DNA from: Palaemon carinicauda | Lineage: Eukaryota; Arthropoda; Malacostraca; Decapoda; Palaemonidae | Reading direction: 5' to 3' | Assembly (NCBI RefSeq): GCF_036898095.1 | Contig: NC_090751.1 | Location: 76,877,556-76,941,555 of the forward strand | DNA: 64,000 nt | Part shown: piece after piece, positions 60,400 through 64,000 of the stretch | How positions within the stretch are numbered: position 1 is the stretch's first letter | Layout: the number at the start of each line of letters is the position of its first letter | The notes under the pieces: model-generated | The model's database searches: none | The model's input: only the letters and a program-made list of their open reading frames with translations | Told to the model about the DNA's origin: nothing | Made by a program: the position numbers and the translations under genes

Positions 60400-61235
60400 A
60401 GAGACCTATGTGTCACATCGCTCAAATAGTGAGCAGTGAATATAGATTGGCATTTCCAGACCCCAGCTCTTAAGACTTAGGAGACTGAAAAATTTCTCTT
60501 AAACGCCAGTGAGGCAGCCATTCCCCTAACTTGATGGGTTTTGGGTTGTGCTGCCACTGGGTCTCCGTGAAAAGCCTCGAAATAACTATCTTGAGCCAGA
60601 AAGAGATGGTGTTGCAAGAGGTTCCCTTCTTTACCTTGTTGGTACTAAGGAAGAAATTACGGAGACGTGGTCTGAAAGGTCTGGTGCGCTTCAGGTATTT
60701 CTTTAGCGCCCTGACTGGGCATAGTAACAACTGTTCTGTATCCTGTGTTACCTTATTGAGGCTGGAAAATTGAAATTCTCAAAATCTCTCATCGGTAGAT
60801 GAAGGATTATGAGTCTTAGCCACAAAGCCTGGTACGAAGTTGAGACAGACTTACCCCCATCCACAAGAATGGGTGACATCGTAAGACAGACCATGTAGCT
60901 CACTGACCCTTTTAGCCAAACCCGGGGCTACGATGAAGACGATCTTAAGGGTCAGAAAGTAATCTGAGGCCCTATTTAAGGGCTCATAGGGCGGACCCTT
61001 CAGGGAACGTAAGACACGTTTCAAGGTGGTGGTCTAATCTCTACTGGGGGACAAGATCAATCAAAACCTCGAATTAACAAGACGATATCTTCCGAGGCAG
61101 AGAGGTCAACTCCTTCTCAGTCTACAGATGAGGCTCAAGGCTGAGCGATAGCCCTTAATCGCCAAAACTGAGGGGAGCTTTTCCTCCCTGAGGTACAAAA
61201 GGAAGTCTGGGAAATACTGATTCCCTCATTTTGAG
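60400..61235 (-). pseudogene. DIRS-like element 3 tyrosine recombinase
   Basis: Minus-strand text: core-binding domain FPDFLLYLREEKLPSVLAIK (61210-61140), then PYEPLNRASDYFLTLKIVF, AKRVSELHGLSYDVTHS (first Arg), and frame 60470-60730 with LLCPVRALKKYLKRTR, NTISFWLKIVIS. The blocks match the recombinase at 19698-20640 one by one (FLVYLRDEVGTSIPAIK, AKRVGEIHGLS, NTISFWLRQVI). Several stops and shifts; the HXXR-Tyr end is not clearly readable. Confidence 0.66.
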
Positions 61236-62099
61236 AACCTAATTGCCCCATATGGTCGCTGTTGTAGCGGTTAAGAAGTTCATTATCTTGGCCCCAGCAG
61301 TTAGGACTTCCTGTAGGGACTGCATGGAGTCTTGGTTTGACAGGTCCTTGTGACTCACGAGGTAGCCGACTATACCAGACCTTGTGTCAAGCCAAGATAG
61401 AGCCTCCAGAAGGGACAATGAAGCCGCTTCCATTGCCAAGGCTTCTGTGGCTGAGAAGGAGACTGGAAAAGTAGAGTCTCTCTTCGAGGAGCAACCAGAT
61501 GTGAGCCTCGCCGTGAGGGGCTCCAAGATCAGAGGAGAAGGGTTGATGTCTCTGATCTTGTAAAAAGGCTTTTGTCTCTTAAACGGGAATTTATGGGATT
61601 CCTGAGACTTCAGGAACCCGTTTCTCCCGAGACCGCCTGCAATACCTTCCTCAGACGGCCTGCAGGGTGAATAGACCAGGGAAGTTCAATTCTGGTCTAG
61701 GGTTTGGTGGAGGATGACATAGCCTGTCTAAGGCTGGAGGGTCAAGAGGATGAGGAGAGAGATGCAAATCGCCGAGGCCTGAGATATTACACATACTTTT
61801 AGAGCCCTTAAATAGAAGGATTCCAAGTCCTTCGACAGCAGCTCTTCCGAAGAATCCTCAGGCTGCACTAATTCCTTGCTTGTTATTACAGTTGAAGTGG
61901 AGACGCGAGTAGCAGACAAACCTTTTGTCTTACCCTCGCATCTTTCTTATCGAAAGGGGAAGAGCGATAGAAGTCAGAGTGTCTGGAGGTAATGGCAAAG
62001 ATCGTTGACGAGTTGGAAGACTCTCTGTCATAAGAGTAAAACTCTTGATGACGATGGTCGCACATAGCGCTATTGCGTGCATGCGTGAACACTTTGTGC

Positions 62100-62310
62100 T
62101 AATTGTTACGAGAGCCAGAAGGCTCAGCGTAACTGAAACTCGAAGGTTCCAAGTCGTGTGAACTCGAAAGTCCAGCACGTCAGAGGCCCGAAGGACTCCT
62201 AAGGTCATGAGAACCGGTAGGATCAACATGATGAGAGCCTAAAGGCTCATGATCACGCCAGCCCAAGGGATGATCGTCACGAGACCCCGAGGGGTCAACG
62301 TGAGGAGAAC
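62100..62310 (-). repeat. 27-bp tandem repeats encoding 9-residue units
   Basis: One minus frame reads HVDPSGSRDDHPLGWRDHEP, LGSHHVDPTGSHD, then after decay HDLEPSSFS and YAEPSGSRNN: a nine-residue period with the core E/D-P-S/L/T-G-S-R/H. Similar but weaker text recurs at 63640-63880. Confidence 0.66.
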
Positions 62311-62598
62311 CAGTAAGTTCATAAAGAAGTCCCCTTAAAGCACGAGGGGGCGAACATCAGGGATGGAAAGGAGTTACAAACCCTTCCACCCTATGAACCT
62401 CCGCAGAGGAACGTTTAGCAGACTACGCCTGAGGGGGGAGACTGTTCCAGATCTAAAGATAACTCCTCTGCGGGGGAGGTTTGTTCTCCCGAAGAGGAAC
62501 GTCGCTTAAGACAAGGCTCTCGCTCTGCCCCTGGAGGAGAACCATAAGTGTAAGGGGGAGGATCGTAGATCAGCAAACACCTACAAGTTTTCTTTCAT

Positions 62599-63066
62599 GA
62601 ACGAGAGGAAGGTTCTCCCGAAGGAGATCGCCTAAAACAAGCTTTTTCCCAGCTCTATGAGAAAAAAGCATAGACGTAATAATCTCTTTCTCGCAAACGA
62701 GAGAGAAGTTCTCTCGAAGGAGGAATCGCCTGAGAAAAGCTCTCTCCCCGCCCTGTGGGGAAAAAGCGTAGGTGTCATAATCTCTCTCTTGCGAACGAGG
62801 GAGAAGTCCTCCCAAAGGAGGACATTGCCTAAGACAAGCTTGGTCCCAGCTCTATGGGAAAAAGGCATAGGAGTAATAATATCTCTCTCGAGAACGAGAG
62901 AGAAGTTCTCCCGAAGGAGGAATCGCCTAAGACAAGCTTTCTCCCCGCTCTATGGGAAAAAGCGTAGGCATAATAATTTCTCTTGCAAACGAGGGAGAAG
63001 TTCCCCTCGAAGGCGGAACAAGCCTTAGACTTGCTTTTCCCCAGCTCAAGGGGAGGAGGCACAGTC
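62599..63066. repeat. ~97-bp minisatellite, about 5 units
   Basis: Units start near 62599, 62696, 62794, 62893 and 62989 (last partial). Each has AACGAG.G.GAAGTTCTCCC, GAAGGAG..ATCGCCTAA, ACAAGCTTT..CCC and GGGAAAAA.GCATAG. The period is not a multiple of three, so repeats change frame on translation. Confidence 0.82.
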
Positions 63067-64000
63067 TTCGGGGACAAGATAGCAGAGGCATAACTCGTCG
63101 AGCTGTCCGCAACTCTTCACGAAAGAGGGAAGACTGCTGAATGGCTGAAGTGGGGAAGCTCTCCCTCGTAAGGGGTGGCAGCCCAATTCCGGGGAAGGTT
63201 AACACTCCCTCATAAGGGGAGGTTCTCAAATCCCTGGAGGCGAACCTCCTGGCAGCAATCTATGCTTCCCAACAACAAGTTTTTCAAGTTGAAGGTTGAT
63301 AACGAGTGTAATCTCGTAACATGGGCAGCTCACGAGCTGCCACATGAAGTACAGGATAATGAATAGAGTGGCTGAAGCCATCGGCCTTGTGTTCTACGTC
63401 GCTGCTATCTGGGCGTGCTTTCTTTTTAGCCTCTCTAATACATTTCCCCTTTTCCCCTTTTCCCTCTGCTCTCAACCGAAGAAAAGAAGGGTCGAACCCC
63501 TGCGTATTCTTCCAAGGTTTTCGAAAGACTCGTAATCCCTAACTCATTAGGGAGCAAAGCAGTTGGGGAGGTTCTCCTGTCTGAAACATGAGGGCGAGGA
63601 GATTTACCCTGTGAGTGTATGACCGGAGATTTGCGCGCGTAGCGCTAATTGCGCGCGGGCGAACACTTTGCGTGATGAGAGTCGGAAGACTCTCTGTCAT
63701 AAGAGTAAAACTCTTGATGGTCACGGGTGCAGTGTTGGGTGCGCGAGTGAACACTCCATGTGACAAGAGTTCGAAGACTCTAACTCTTGGTGACTTGTTT
63801 CACGAGAACCAGAAGATTCAGCGTGATCGTGTGTGCCCCTAGATGTCGCGTTGCGAGACCCCGAAGGGCCAGTGACCGAAAAATCGAATGGCAAGAGCGA
63901 TCTTTCTCTGAAGATGAGTGAAAGCGAGGAGAAGCGCTCTTCCTGACTTTTCTAGAGCAAACGGAGACCCTCAAACCAATATGCGAAGAAGAGGGTTCGA

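Larger units (their letters stand above)
59546..64000 (-). mobile_element. DIRS-like element 3 (gag-YR, no RT seen), continues right
   Basis: The minus strand holds gag (from beyond 64000 down to 61239), then a recombinase (61235-60400), then a terminal region with inverted repeats (59546-59895). RT and RNase H are absent between gag and YR. The terminal layout resembles that of element 1. Confidence 0.68.
61239..64000 (-). pseudogene. DIRS-like element 3 gag, repeat-rich, partial
   Basis: Frame 61239-61526 (AMEAASLSLLEALSWLDTRS, VSHKDLSNQDSMQSL, EVLTAGAKIMNFLTATT) is a helical region, probably gag. Upstream (61600-64000) the minus strand is Ser/Arg/His-rich with two repeat types, listed separately, and no single frame is open throughout. 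The N-terminal zinc module is beyond the window. Confidence 0.5.

Overview
This is a stretch of an animal nuclear genome: AT-rich, full of dinucleotide microsatellites and old transposons, with GT-AG introns and no bacterial-style operons. The transposon families (DIRS-like elements, an RNase H-bearing LINE, a 2A-bearing LINE, Gypsy, Tigger, piggyBac, hAT-like MITEs) and the repeat texture suggest a decapod crustacean, probably a shrimp. That assignment is an inference from repeat content, not proven.

The only host-gene sequence I can support is two short minus-strand exons, at 57881-57987 and 4462-4615. Both have consensus splice sites, their phases match (a split Gly codon), and their translation resembles consecutive parts of TAB1, the TAK1-binding PP2C-like pseudophosphatase. 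Everything between them, about 53.3 kb, is then one intron; the rest of the gene lies outside the window on both sides.

The intron is a nest of transposons. Seven pieces of one RNase H LINE family with tetranucleotide 3' tails, all on the minus strand, lie at 1-2930, 5402-7131, 7132-11430, 33412-33722, 33723-35475, 35476-37180 plus 49681-53660, and 58901-59545. A DIRS-like element (minus) lies at 11430-15816. A second LINE, which carries a 2A-like peptide motif, occupies 15816-19697 (minus), and a 3' fragment of it lies at 9546-9980. A gag-YR fragment lies at 19698-20980, an hAT-like MITE at 21206-22398, and a Gypsy element (minus) at about 24669-33170. The Gypsy element is interrupted by a Tigger element with an open 620-residue transposase (27277-30407).

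The best-preserved structure is a 12.5-kb DIRS-like element (plus strand, 37181-49680). It has inverted terminal repeats, an internal complementary region matching both outer ends, a spliced gag, RT, RNase H and tyrosine recombinase. It is inserted into one LINE copy and is itself interrupted by a piggyBac element (39174-43258). The right end holds unique intron, a 686-bp MITE with 8-bp target duplications, a local duplication with (GA)n tracts, and another DIRS-like element (59546 to beyond the window) in which gag is joined directly to the recombinase. Almost all transposon genes are broken by stops or frameshifts; the Tigger transposase is the exception.
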